Counted from the stretch's first letter, positions 12,830-24,954 are shown. The stretch: 64,000 nucleotides of DNA from Sipunculus nudus (GCA_026874595.1 CM049318.1:52606750-52670749); one strand, 5' to 3'. Notes: a model not told the origin generated them from the sequence alone. Program-made: numbers and translations.

Positions 12830-13101
12830 AACCTAATAAAAGGTCCCCATTTCCGGAAAAGGGTTTGGGGTGCGGTGGGGGTGGGGGTTCCAGGCTTCAA
12901 AATTGGTCTGATACGATTAAAAAAGATTCTGGCGGATGAAAAAGGGGTACGGACCTCGTGGACTCCCCTTGGATCCGCTTCTGCTACTAACGAGGTATGT
13001 ATATTTCCGTTTCTTTCTTCAGGCAGTTTCCTTGCCTAAAAACGCACATTTAATTCATCTGTCATGTCTTCCTCACATCAACCTGTTCTTTAAACCTCCA
13101 G

Positions 13102-13201
13102 CAAAGGTAACCAGTCAAAGATCATCGAAAACCTGAATGCCCAGGCCCGCGTCCCATTCCGGTTGGCAAATGGAAACATCATTACTGAGCAGGTCTTCAA
13201 G
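13102..13201 (+). CDS. Candidate internal coding exon, unrecognised protein
   Basis: A pyrimidine-containing tract and CAG at 13099-13101 precede 100 bases ending AAG, then GTAAAC. Only one frame is open; it reads KGNQSKIIENLNAQ then ARVPFRLANGNIITEQVFK, and the exon starts with the last base of a split codon. A short segment ending at 12994 before GTATGT (frame ending LDPLLLLT plus AG) would join in matching phase across a 107-base intron. I do not recognise the product. Alone, a 33-codon open stretch is weak evidence. Confidence 0.33.
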
Positions 13202-13589
13202 GTAAACATATCGGACTTTCCTGCCAGGAGTTCAGCGCCACAAAATAAATGTATAAAAATGTATAAAAATGTACATATCTTTTTGAGACACTAACCCGAT
13301 GAAAATCTATATCTTCATGTAATTTTTCGAATAAAAAGAAATGAGCCATCATTCCTCCTCTCAGTTAATATATCCCCTAACCACGGTAAACCGGTATACC
13401 GGGTTTATCAGCTGGTTAATATATAAATCTATAAAGATGGTATTGGCCTCTTATGGACAACTTGAACGATAAACGTATATACGTGCTTCACCCAGAGTGT
13501 TTGTTAATTACACCTATCTTTATATTAACTCGCATGTCTGGCAAATAAGACTGCCAATCAAATCCAACGAAAAAAATGTAAACAATACT

Positions 13590-13760
13590 CTGTTCACAGG
13601 CAGGCGTGCTCCGGCAACCACGTAAAAGGGTCTACTCGAGTTATTTGATTGGTTTAATTGGATTGTTCATTATCCATAAAATAGATGCCAGAGCGGTTCG
13701 CTGAATCAAGGTCTGTGAAAAGCGTTGCTGGCAAAAACTTGGTAGTATGAAGATGTTAAC
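13590..13760. repeat. Dispersed repeat shared with 58375-58515
   Basis: The order 'ttgttcatta', 'aaatagatgccagagcggt', 'ctgaatcaaggtctgtgaa' and 'atactat/agtatgaagatg' recurs in the same strand near 58430-58515. It is a diverged interspersed repeat; termini were not found. Confidence 0.6.
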
Positions 13761-13769
13761 ACTAGGTGC

Positions 13770-15150
13770 GTACCTCCTTTCATACGATTTTAATCTAATG
13801 AAAAATGCATCAGTTCAATCAGTCCAACAATTTGATTTTGCAACAGATTATATAACACTCGACTAAAACGGTCAATTTTGGTTACGATTATGCTAAAGAC
13901 ACGAAAATAGCATATCATATTTTAATAACACCTGAGTTAGCCATCCATTTGCCCACTCGATGTCCTTTTTATACGGCACTATGACCTTATTGATGAATAT
14001 TAATAAAACTCAGTGACCTTCACAAGCCTTTCTGTGGTTGTAACTTTGATTTGTTCTTTTAGGACTCAAGCCTGGCTGTCGCGAGTCGGATGTCTGTCTG
14101 ATATGAAACGGATGTCGCAAGTTGGATGTTGGAAGGATAATTATTATACCGCTAATTAAATATGCTCTCGCAGTCGTGCTTGGAAATCGTAGTGATGCAT
14201 ATGTTGCCAATATGCCTACACTGTATATATTTCCATGCACTTTTGATCAGAAATAATTTATCTTTAAATATGAGTAGGATATGATTTTAAAACCTGCATT
14301 TATATTTCAATTATGTTATCTTGCATTCCTACCTCAGATACAGAAGTGGAAGCGAAACCGACAGAAGACGGAAATAGATTTTTTTGGTCCACATCTGTAA
14401 TGAAAGCATTAACTGCCTCAAAACAACCTCCTTCAAAACTTTTAGAAATACCTATAATATATGTTCTAGTGTTTAATTTGGGCGAACTGTTCAGGAAATT
14501 TCCCCTAATGGATAGTATTTAAATATTATGTCATTCTTACTCCGCATAAAAATAGTTATCTTGTCTTTTTGATCTTGACTGTTGGCATGTTCATATTAAA
14601 ATTATGTTTAAACATATATGACTACTTGATGATTCTGAAATTATCATCTTTCACGAAATACATTTTATACAGTATGAATTCAATTGACAGAAATGACATG
14701 ATGTTATCCTTTGACTGCAGGTGGCATGCAAGGTACATGTACCGTTAAGTGTCACAATATATTACGCCAGAACTGTTTGTTCTTTAGTTTCTACCTATTC
14801 TGAGGTTATTTTTAACTGATAAATAGGTATATAATATATACATGAAGTATATATGAATGTCACCTTATATGGCATTAAAAATTAATAATTGAATTTTAAG
14901 TTTATGTTTTACTTTATTTTTTAACCTTTCGTATATGATGAAAATACCTTTGTCTGCTGCGTCTGCATGCTTTATAGTTTTTAAGAGTGTCTACATCAAA
15001 CTACAAAGCAGTAACTGTAACATACATGTTTGTATTACTGTGATTGTGTGGCTGACTGCCTCTAGTTGGGATGAAATATTGTACAAAGATAAGTGGACGC
15101 CCCCCCCCAAAAAAAAAAAAATTAAGAGTGTTAAGTAATTCAGTTTAGCT
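13770..15150. other. Unassigned non-coding stretch
   Basis: No gene, long repeat or RNA gene was recognised. A C8-A12 homopolymer junction lies near 15102-15120, just before the inverted-repeat element at 15152. Confidence 0.5.
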
Positions 15151-15151
15151 T

Positions 15152-15935
15152 AGAATTCAGGCTGCTGTTCTGGACACGTTAAGACACCAAGGATACATGT
15201 GAAACATTGTAATAATATATCCAGTTTACTCCTTTGTAAGTTAATGGTATCCTATATCCTTCCCATATACCTCCTACCCTGTAATAATGTACAATTTTTA
15301 TCTTCCTACACGCAATTTAACATGCTCGTATCCGTCATGATTCCTCCCTCTTGCTTGTTTACACCACTATGTACACATGTACTGCCTACGTCATTCACAT
15401 CCGTTGCCTTGCGCCCTCCAGGCATTTGTACGCACACACATCATGGATAAATTTGGTGTATTTCAAGGGTTAGGGTTCACAAATAAAATAGCGACTCCAC
15501 CTTGTCCGCGCGAAGCGCGAGACGGAGTACGGTTTAGAGGCAGGCAGTTAACAAACGGCTGAGGGATATTTTTTTTTAAGCTTTTGCGACGTCCGGGCGC
15601 GAAGCTTGACAAAAATTAACTCTCATTTTAACAACTACGACCAGTTCTGAAAAGTAGATTTAAATATCCCCACTCGACCCCTCACACCAAACTCGTTTTG
15701 CATGGCGCAGTGGTAGCGCATAGGACTTGTTAACCCATAATTGCTGGTTCGAGACCCGGTGGAGAGCTTCACAATGGCATATTATGTGTACTAATATTTG
15801 CATTTCTCATTACTGGTTCGCCACTAGACGGAGACACGCAGACATACGAACAAGAGACTAGAAACCACAAACATAGACACCGGTAGTTTTATTCATTGAC
15901 TCAAACTCAATGGCTCAAACAGCAGCCTGAATTCT
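15152..15935. mobile_element. 784-bp element with 18-bp perfect terminal inverted repeats, containing a tRNA-like SINE head
   Basis: AGAATTCAGGCTGCTGTT at 15152-15169 is the exact reverse complement of 15918-15935. No protein is encoded between them, so a non-autonomous DNA element is likely. Inside at 15703-15756 are tRNA-type pol III boxes, so a SINE may have inserted into it. No target-site duplication was obvious outside the arms. An alternative is an unrelated inverted repeat. Confidence 0.5.
15696..15768 (+). repeat. tRNA-Asn-like SINE head
   Basis: A-box-like TGGCGCAGTGG at 15703-15713 and B-box-like GGTTCGAGACC at 15746-15756 have roughly tRNA spacing, with a GTT triplet in the anticodon region. 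The anticodon and T stems do not pair well and the acceptor stem is not convincing, so this is called a tRNA-derived repeat and not a working tRNA gene. Confidence 0.55.
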
Positions 15936-16319
15936 AGACTTGCTCCAAGGAGGATATATTGTACATGAATGAATCCATTCAATTTGATGTTGGTTGGGTC
16001 AATGATCCATTTATTTTGTTGCCGGTCTGATATTAAATTATAAAGTCAGTCATATGTTGAACACCAGTTCTAATGACTTGATCAAGAAGCCACTTTTTTT
16101 TATCTGATCAAGAGTTTATTCAAATCTGTTTATAGGGTCAAGAATCCATTCAATTTTATGTTTATGGGATCAACAATTAATTTTACATTGTGTAATCCAT
16201 TCATTTTTATGCTGATTCGAATCGATAATACATTCAGTCTTATGCATTTCCTTTCAGTTTTCGATTCAATCTTTTTTTTCATTTAAAACTTTTTTCAATC
16301 GATTACACAACTGGTTATT

Positions 16320-16450
16320 ATAACTAGCACAAGGCACTCTCATTGGCTCGGTTCTATAGTCTTTAGGAGTGAAGGAAACCGGAGGACCCGGAGAAAACAA
16401 CCGACCTTAAAAAAACTGCCCTTGAAAGGGCCACTGTAACTCTACCTGGC
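16320..16450 (-). repeat. SINE-type fragment sharing a core with 61061-61103
   Basis: Read on the minus strand, 16374-16408 gives AAGGTCGGTTGTTTTCT followed by CCGGGTCCTCCGGTTTCC. The + strand at 61061-61103 has nearly the same string, 45 bases downstream of a tRNA-like B box. A conserved core downstream of a pol III head is typical of SINE families. No head was identified for this copy. Confidence 0.5.
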
Positions 16451-19290
16451 CTGCCAAAGGTAAATCACCGAAAAAAAAGAAAGTGCTCTGGAAAATAAGA
16501 GAGTGAAAAAAGAGTAAAATTAGGGCCAATTCCTCTCTTTTTATAACAGACTGAATAAGGATGTGCTTCACATAATACAAATGTGTATATATTGTTCCCA
16601 AAGTCAAATACATACATGGTGCACATCCCACTGCATGAAGAAAAGGGCATTTTCCACATGTTGTGATTCATGCTAGACAGTGCACATATAAACATTGCGA
16701 AATGCCACATTCTTGTACTAACGCGACTGTTAAAGTGAGAGAAAAAGTATCAGAATTCATTCATTGTCTAAAAAGAGGAAGAAGGAGTGCTGCTGAAAAA
16801 ATGCTTGAAAAGAGTAATTAGCGTCATTATCAGGAAATCCTCAGGAAAGACAAACTCTTTATAAAAAGAGTAATTTGACACTCCTGCATTCTCAAAACGA
16901 CACAGGTAAGCCACGGCAGGTTCATAAAACATTTATTTTTGAAGCCTTATCGAGACGGGTCATATTGTTCGTCAGGTAATTATATATGACATTTCCATTT
17001 CCAAACAAAATTTCTTATGATTAAAATGAATTCATCTTGATATTTGCACCGTATTCACAGACCACCAGTTCAGCATTATCCCCATAATGCCTAACCTAAC
17101 CAAAAGAACCGAGCGTTCTACTGGTTAAACGCTCCTTTTTTTTCCACGGTTCATTTTTTGGCAAATGAAAGACCAGGCCCTTGGTTATGTTGCTACTTTG
17201 TCCTGTGGAACAAATTCCCAAAATGCTTAATGGTATGGAAAATTTTGTTTTGAGCATATACAACATGAAATGAAGCAATTTTTTTTGTATTATGTAAGCG
17301 AGCTTGCTAAATTCCTCGTGATGTGTTTTGATCGGTAAAAGAAAAGAAAAGATAAAATAAGACAGACTCACTCGCACCGTGTAACTTGTTTCCACGGTCC
17401 GTGGAACAATATAATATGAAAAACCTAAAACCCCCGCCTACTCACCACCAGTTTTTCTCATATTTATAACAGGATTTTAAAGATTGATTAAATACTGTAA
17501 CATGACAATTTATCTTGATCAGCTATTTCCTCTCTAATCTGTAACATCCATCACTTTTGATCTCAAACCTCTTACCTCGGATTACCCCACTGGCTTGTCA
17601 ATCAATAACTAGTGGTTTGAATCCAATGACAGGAAGTATGATTTCATGCATTATGCTAAGAGTTGTGGGAGCAGTTTTAAATGGCCACGGTACATTGGCA
17701 AATGAATTGAAACAACTGTATGTTATATTATACTAATATTATACTAAATTAAGCTGTGTTTTACCCTTGCTAACACACAGGATAACAGCTTAATATTTAT
17801 TACCATTATGTCTGGGTATCATCTTTGTTTCATGATATTTCAATTGGATTATTATGAAATATCTTGTTGCAACTCCGTTATTAAAACGACCTTTGTATTA
17901 TATATAAATATACATTTTACATGATCTGTATGAAACTTTAATTTTACAGGTTTAAACCGATTAATCTGAAGTCCTGACTGTTATTTTTATCGAGAAACGT
18001 GTTTATATTTAATATCCTTACCAAATGCTGAACACAAATGATGATTAATTTTGATACAAGTGTTGTCACATTCTGTTTACAAGGTGGCATAAAAGTCAGT
18101 TTGTATTTTTGTATTGAATTTGTTTTTTGATTACAACATATTTGACCGGCAAAGTAAATAGTAAACTATTTGAAAACATGTCCAGATCATCCTCAAATTA
18201 GCGCCAGTGAGAATTGGTCCCTCCGGCAGAATAAAGTCTGCATTGATGAAAACCGCTGTAGGCCGAAACCAGGTAGAGTGAAAAGGGCACTGAAAATCTC
18301 TACGGGGAACAAATACATAGTGGCGTCAATTTATCTTCAAGGCGGAAGATGACTAAAAGGTTTGGATATATACCCCGAACCCCCCCCCCCCCCCTGTTTT
18401 GACGCCCTTGCATGCACAATTGTAGCTTACTACTACGCCGTGATGTATAATAAACCAGATCAACCATTCGATAAGTGTGTGTTCTTTCTAACACTCCCCT
18501 CCGTGTGTAAAAAATAAAAAAAATTATTTTCTAATATAGCAAATCGGCCAGTCCGCCCGCATGCTGAAAAAAACTGGGTCCCACGGATTTACAGCAAAGT
18601 TTTCCGAAGCACAGGAATAGTCGACGGTTAACACAGTGATAGGATTAACCAATTGGGGTGTATATTCACATATATTCGTTTGTGCTAATTCCTTTGTCGT
18701 AGCCTATTTCATTTTATTTCCTGGCTATTAATAATGATATCGATGTAACAGGCTGGATGGACATTGCAGTGCAACTTTCCATATGACTAATGACACAACT
18801 CAAAGTAGGCTTTACTGAATGTTGAATTTTAAATATTTTAAATTTTATTATAATATATACCTTCAATAATATTATACCTACAATAATCCATTCTCGTTTT
18901 GTTTTATCAGCGTCCGTTAACACCGTCAAATATTTATGATTTCATATAGGGTTTTACATTAAAAATTAAAATTAACATAGGAATTTTTCTCAAGCTTACG
19001 CCACTGCACAGGACAGACTACTTTTCGCTGACAGTCTTGTGCTGTAATCTGGTTGTTGTCTCTAAAACTACCTGTGAACGTTGATCGAGCCGGTGTTACT
19101 GTGGGTAGGCCTACCATGAGACATGAGTTCACATGCAGACGAAAATAAATTATGACTCCTGTGCCCCTAAAGCGCACAATGGATTATTAAAGTATATGTT
19201 TAATTTATCGTCGGAGTAAGAAACAAATCTGAAGTGGGTTTATGGTGTAGGTATTTTTTTTTAATCTTTGTCATATGATGCTTCCGTACT
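16451..19290. other. Unassigned non-coding stretch
   Basis: No gene recognised. Homopolymer runs include a 15-base C tract near 18379-18394. Short open frames lack splice context or family motifs. Confidence 0.5.
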
Positions 19291-19309
19291 CTCCATCTGT
19301 TTATCTATC

Positions 19310-19830
19310 TGTCTGCCTACATACTAATAAAATTGCCCTGTCTGTTTGTTTGTCCCCTTAAAAAACGCAAAATAAAAAAAAACGGGCCATGACAGTGTCA
19401 TATCAGCGTCAGTCAGTTGCCATTATTTACAGATTGCACACCAATTTGGCCCTTCCACTTTCACACAATTAAATTCCCAGCATTATATCGCAGGTCTTTC
19501 GCCTAACATCAAACCGCTCTCCACCTCGCCATTGCTGACCTTCACCTTGGCCAATTACGACAAAGACATAAATAATAGGTTCCGTATCGACCAAACGTCG
19601 CTACCTTACGGGTCTGGGTAGTTCGCTACCTTGCGCTTATAGGGACACACTACGCCGCAATATACCCTTGCTCTTCAACGGGGCCAAACGGGTCCCACTT
19701 TTCTAGTTTTATTTAATGTTGACGTATGGATATACATCAACTGAATCACACTATCACGACACCCTGTCGACGGCATGCCTTTCCGCGAAGGCAAACTACT
19801 CCTTCTAGATCCACCCTATCATCCGGATAA
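19310..19830 (+). mobile_element. Possible Helentron/Helitron-like non-autonomous element
   Basis: The start 'catactaataaaattgccc' followed by 'tgtctgtttgtttgtcc' resembles 5' ends of Helitron-related repeats in other invertebrates, from memory. Near the far end is a small hairpin GCCTT-TCCGCG-AAGGC at 19777-19792, followed about 16 bases later by CTAG. No Rep/helicase coding was seen. The base after CTAG is not the expected T. Weak call. Confidence 0.28.
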
Positions 19831-19839
19831 CCATAACAA

Positions 19840-21400
19840 AAATAATTAAAAAAAATACATAGGTTAACACAAAACCTCCGCACGGTAGATAATTATCCTC
19901 CCTATTTGTGAAAAAGAATACAAATTGTTTTGTATAAATATCATGTGTAAAGTATTCCTTGCGCTAATGCAATTAATGTTTTTGGATAAATAAATCCCCC
20001 GATAAATATTGATAAAACAGTGGTTCTGTAAACTGATTCATATTACGGCAGTAAATTGTAGACGTAAATGTATGGACCGGTTGATAAGGGCGCTAAAAAA
20101 GGCATTGAGGAAAAAAAGGTGGCATTCAAAATGTCTGTTTTGAAAAAAAATGTTTACAGGACATTTTGCTTTAGATAGAATCACGTTTATCAACTTATCA
20201 CAAAAGGGGGGGGGATATACACGGCATAGGATATTATATAGTTTCCATGTGATTTCCTGATGCAAATGGTCAACTCCTTGTAAGTACGCTTGCAACGTCA
20301 TACGTTCATGCACATTTTTTAGTCGTACAAACGTATATATGTACAATGTGTATGTACAATCCGTATATATATAAACATGTTCACATACACACATACAAAA
20401 AACTAGTGATTTAGATGTACACACATACACATATATGAATATCGTTATCTTGAATGTAGCCGTCTTTATAAATATGTAACCCCCTCTTCCATTTGGTGAA
20501 AATTCGTGTGTTAGGCCATTTGAAGTTTATATATAGACCGTTTAAATGAATACTCTGTATAGCAGAGCTAATTTCCATGATAGATTAAGCTGCCCTTAAT
20601 TTGTTCACAATATAACTCACGCATGCAATCCTGAAAGGAATGTCATGACATTTCCGTGGCATTTCGATAATGGGCAAATGATGTACCGATAAAATGTTGG
20701 TGTGGGTCCTGTTCCTGATATGAATTCAGGAACGTGACCAAGGAATATGCGTAATGAACAAGCGCTTCTGCACGGAAGAACTTGGAAATATCCTCGGAAG
20801 ATCGTGGCTATAAGAGAATATGGTGGAGGCTTGCATTTCTTAGAATACAGGATCTAGTTTGTGTTGTTACGTTATTTGTACCTCGAACCCGAGTTGAAGA
20901 ATGCGGGTGTCTCATCTAATATACTCCAGTGGAAAATGTTAATGCCCTGTATCTGTAAAAAATTAAGAATAAGTTTTTCTGGCACGCTGCTACGATTAAG
21001 CTTATGGTCATAACAGTGATAAAAGGACTTCCTTTCCAGTCCAGTTGAACAAAAAATATGTCATATACTATAAAACCGCATATAAATGTGCAAAGTATGA
21101 ACATAAAGTTACAATAATGACTATGTATACCAAACTTCAGCTTTGCTTAAGGAGTTAGTGTAATTAAGCATATCAGTAATAACAATGTGTGAATTGACAA
21201 AAATAAACATGATGATCTCAAATAATCTGAAAATTTTCTTTTAATAAGGAGATTTGAATCGGACTCGGACTGTGTGGACTCGATTGTATCACAGGGATAT
21301 AATATATATTGTTACATTTCCAGATCTTTTTGACTATTGTAATGTTTTGTGAGAGAACAAATCATGAATAACACATCGAGGGCAATCCGGCGGGCTCGTA
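19840..21400. other. Unassigned non-coding stretch
   Basis: AT-rich sequence with no recognised gene or long repeat; it has a G8 run near 20206-20214 and short TATA/ACACAC tracts around 20330-20440. Confidence 0.5.
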
Positions 21401-21408
21401 CTAATGGA

Positions 21409-21422
21409 GCGCCATCTGGTGG
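21409..21422 (-). promoter_or_regulatory. Exact match to the CTCF core consensus
   Basis: GCGCCATCTGGTGG fits the reverse complement of CCASYAGRKGGCRS at all 14 positions. By a simple equal-base estimate an exact match is expected about 0.03 times in 64 kb on both strands. CTCF is present in most bilaterians, but binding here is unproven. Confidence 0.35.
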
Positions 21423-21871
21423 AATTTATGTAAACCATATTGCATTGTAAACCCGTATGTAAAATATAAAGATGATCCCTTTCTTCGCGCACTAGTATTA
21501 TAAATTACATATAGGTATGTCACTTATATTGAAACTTTAATTTAAACATATTTATTTTAACAGGATTACATAGTAGCCATTATGGTTAATGAAACATATT
21601 CTCCTGTCTGCAAAAAAGATGCATTTAAATACATAAAATAGAATAAATACAAAACATATACAATAACCAATAATCAAAACAATAATTACAGTGAAACAAG
21701 CATTTTCATAGAACAAACTTGTCATTAACATAATACATAAAATATCAGTTATAAATGCGATATGTTTCACAAAACACAAACACTGAAGGCAATAGGAGGG
21801 AAATATAAACAATTTGTATTGATCATAATCTTTGATTAATTGATTGATCTCTAAGCATTTCGTAAAAATGC

Positions 21872-22208
21872 TCATGGTGTCAGAATATACTTCTGGATTA
21901 ATGTTGATACTTTATCTATATTTGCATTGTTTTGGAAATTATCACCATACAATAATGCGTTTAATAACAGTTTTCGTTTAGTTTTTTCTCGGACCATGGT
22001 TATTGAATAAGTCAGCCTGTAAATTTTCTTTAGATAGTATCTGTTTAATACCGTTATATAAGCTTGATCTCCAGTTATTATACGTGGTGCAATCTAGCAT
22101 GTAGTGTTATACGGTTTCATCTGTCTTACTACACTCACAGCGAGGATTATCTGATTTTCCTATATAAAAAAAATATTTATTTAATTGACAAACCCCGAAT
22201 CTTAGCCT
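21872..22208 (-). pseudogene. Degenerate non-LTR retrotransposon (LINE) polymerase C-terminal fragment
   Basis: On the minus strand the frame from 22208 reads RLRFGVCQLNKYFFYIG, then KSDNPRCECSKTDETV, an in-frame TAA at 22107-22109, then HYMLDCTTYNNWRSSLYNGI. The C-x-C-x8-H-x4-C knuckle, with the preceding LR.G...LN.Y...IG and following Y...R...L, is the hallmark of the C-terminal end of LINE ORF2 proteins. After a one-base frameshift near 21980-21990 the tail LLLNALLYGDN...VSTLIQKYILTP continues to a stop at 21872, as in such proteins. Reverse transcriptase and endonuclease domains are absent. It is a dead, truncated copy. Confidence 0.75.
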
Positions 22209-22259
22209 GATGATTATTATTTCTATTTTCCTTTGTTTAAAGATATAAATATTCTTTCC

Positions 22260-23960
22260 AGTGCGTTCTTCGCAGATTATATGGTTTTTTTTTCAATACA
22301 TTTTAAGGCAGTCTATATTTTGAATAATCCGAATATTTAAAGGCAGTTATAAATCAGGTCAAACGATCCAATAATAAAACGATGATACCGTGTAATCGCT
22401 TATAATATGATAAGGTAGGCAAGTCAGCCAAAACCGTTCGTGCAATAATGAGGGAAGTAACGTTCTCGACCCGCTTGTACTCGCTTTATCTTCCTTGCAT
22501 GCGTAATCCATATGATCTTTCAATACTAAGGGGGTTACAGGATCAAACAATCCAATTTCCATTGTAAATGGAATTCTAAATCCATGTGTTGGGATGGTTT
22601 TGCTTGGGTATTATTGTGTTCAGCCAAAATGAACTACCAGTGTGAGATAAGACACATTTTATTGCGATTGTATATGTACCTTTAAATTAATGGTAATGTG
22701 CATAATTCTAATATATGTATATCAAGTTTACTTATATCAGCTGTCGATTAAATGAACCAACAAAACTGTTTACAACTTGTCACGTAAACTGTAACACTTT
22801 TCAAAGGAAATGTTGCATGATATACGTAGAATAATAATGTAAGACATTTGCAACAATAGAAATATTAACTTTCGAGTAAATCCGTGTAATAAAAAAGAAC
22901 AAACAATTTTTATGTTATTACAGTGTTATAGCGATAAAAGTGTTATAGTATTCTAATAATTCATTAGTAGATAGTTAAGTTACAATGCTTGGATACATAA
23001 TAAATGAATTAGTGTCTTTTTGGGCCATTTTGGACGCCGTTTTAAAAAATAACAACTTTTCCAGAGGTCAAACTTTCTTAGATATTTAGTATATTATTTC
23101 TGATGTCAAATACTACCAAAAACTTAGAAAGTTCTCTAGCTTTTGGGGGGGTTTGAATTTGAAACATTGATCTGTCTAGAAAGGATTACATGTGTATAAA
23201 GTGTACATGCATGGAGTCATGTTATGATGGGCCCGGGTAACTAAGGTAACGAGAGATGGATCGTCGCTATCAGAGTCCTACACATATACCAGCAGACTGT
23301 GGCAGTTCCAGCCCACAATACCTCATCCATCACAGTCTTACCACCTCACCGTCAATTATATCATATTGAGGCTATCCCATATAATGCTTATATATATCCT
23401 AGCCCAAATAAAATATCCGAAGGGTCCACAGAAAGTGATCCAGTTCAAAAAGGCAATGTCCATTAAAATTTAACATATGATTGAATAGGTGGCGTTTTAC
23501 CCCTGTAGGTGTCGCGGTAAAGCCAATTATCTTTTTACTTGGGTAATTCCGATAATTTTTTCTATGATTATCTGAGTATTGGGCAATTCTGTTAATGTAA
23601 CGAGGAACTTGGAGCATATATATGGCCTCTGCACGGAATCGATTGAAGGTCCCTTAAAGCTTTACACATTATTTTGTTATTTAAGGCAAATCAATATTAA
23701 GAAGGATATCGTTGTTTTGGAGGTCCATCGTAATAAATAGAACACGAGTAGAGCCTACAGCCCGCATCCGATTACAGTTTTATATACCACGTTTGTAAGT
23801 TAGTGAGAAACATGTCTTTTATTGTTAAGAAATATCATCATATTCATATGTCAAAATCAGTCTACCGCATATTTTTATCAACCAAATTACCGAAAGGAAA
23901 GTAAATGCCCGGGGGACATCACACTCAATTGTCTTCATTTTGCTCTTCCAATATGAATTA
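22260..23960. other. Unassigned non-coding stretch
   Basis: No gene recognised. The part next to 22208 may hold further decayed LINE sequence, but I could not read it. Confidence 0.45.
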
Positions 23961-23972
23961 CCTATACTTCCA

Positions 23973-24442
23973 CCAGGGGTCGTTTCTACTAAAAAACGAA
24001 CCTCTTCCAGTTCAGAATTGTTGAGACGGCCGGGACAACTTGTCTCAACTCTCATACTTCAAAATCAAAATTTGTTACATTTCAAGGAAAAACCTATTTA
24101 CATTCCACATGCGCATGCTTACAACACATTACATATTTCATGAAATCCTTACAACAAAAACACCCATTTTTATGTAATTTGCCTTGAAACCATTTTTACC
24201 CAACATATATCCGAACGGATTACATTGGCCTCTTCACTACAGGTATGCCTACGCCACTATAGTGTATGTAGAAGCCCCGGTGCATTGAGGGGATTAGAGT
24301 TCAATGCCCACAAACCCTAAGCAGTCCGATTCTGCGCAGTGTGTGAATTTCCTGTATCAGTTTCAAGTTGTCAAGTAGTCCCGGTCATCCCCACATCCAT
24401 GCAAAATGGAAGAGCTTCGTTTTGAGTAGAAACGACCCCTGG
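23973..24442. mobile_element. MITE-like element with ~37-bp terminal inverted repeats
   Basis: The left arm at 23973-24009 (CCAGGGGTCGTTTCTACT, then AAAAAACGAACCTCTTCCA) is matched by the reverse complement of 24407-24442 with about two mismatches and one extra A. The ~400 bases between hold no coding sequence. Each arm has its own small hairpin (TCGTTT...AAACGA). Single arm-like copies occur at 39203-39221 and 56407-56425. No target-site duplication was seen. Confidence 0.55.
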
Positions 24443-24954
24443 CAGGAGAATGGAAAAATGACGCCATTGGATTTGGTCAAGTATGTAGGCCGGATGATGA
24501 AGTGTAATATCAGTATTGGAATTTTATGTTTTTTTCCCGCTTTCATAAATAAAAAGACCCGGACTCACTTCATAAAAAAAAACAGTTAATCTTTTATTAA
24601 TAGTTGCCTCAGGCGGTGATAATTTCAAATAACATTTCTATGAATAATTAACTGGACACATTTCTTTATTTTTTTTACGTTTTGACTAAGACTTTTTTTT
24701 AGAAAATAACCACAATTTAATGCGGGGTACAAATGGTATACGTAACATCTGAATGAAATATGAACAGTCCAATGATATGTTTTGCTATATATTTTAACCA
24801 AGACCGCCAGCCCTGTTAAAACATGCAGTGGTGATTAGGTTGGAATTTAATACATCTGTTCACTGCCGTTTCAGTTTCAATTTTATTCAGATAACATTTG
24901 ATAAAGACTTTAGTTTAAAGGGCATGGAGGCAGCAGGTGGATGTAAAATATCCC

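Noticed and set aside
15466-15477. GGGTTAGGG as interstitial telomere repeat
   Set aside because: Only about one and a half TTAGGG units; not an array.
15703-15756. Functional tRNA-Asn gene
   Set aside because: Pol III boxes are present but the anticodon and T stems pair poorly and no acceptor stem is convincing; better read as a SINE head.
21552-21875. 107-codon hydrophobic minus-strand open frame as a membrane protein
   Set aside because: AT-rich composition makes Phe/Ile/Leu/Tyr codons common; it lies directly in the 3' flank of the LINE remnant and has no family motif.
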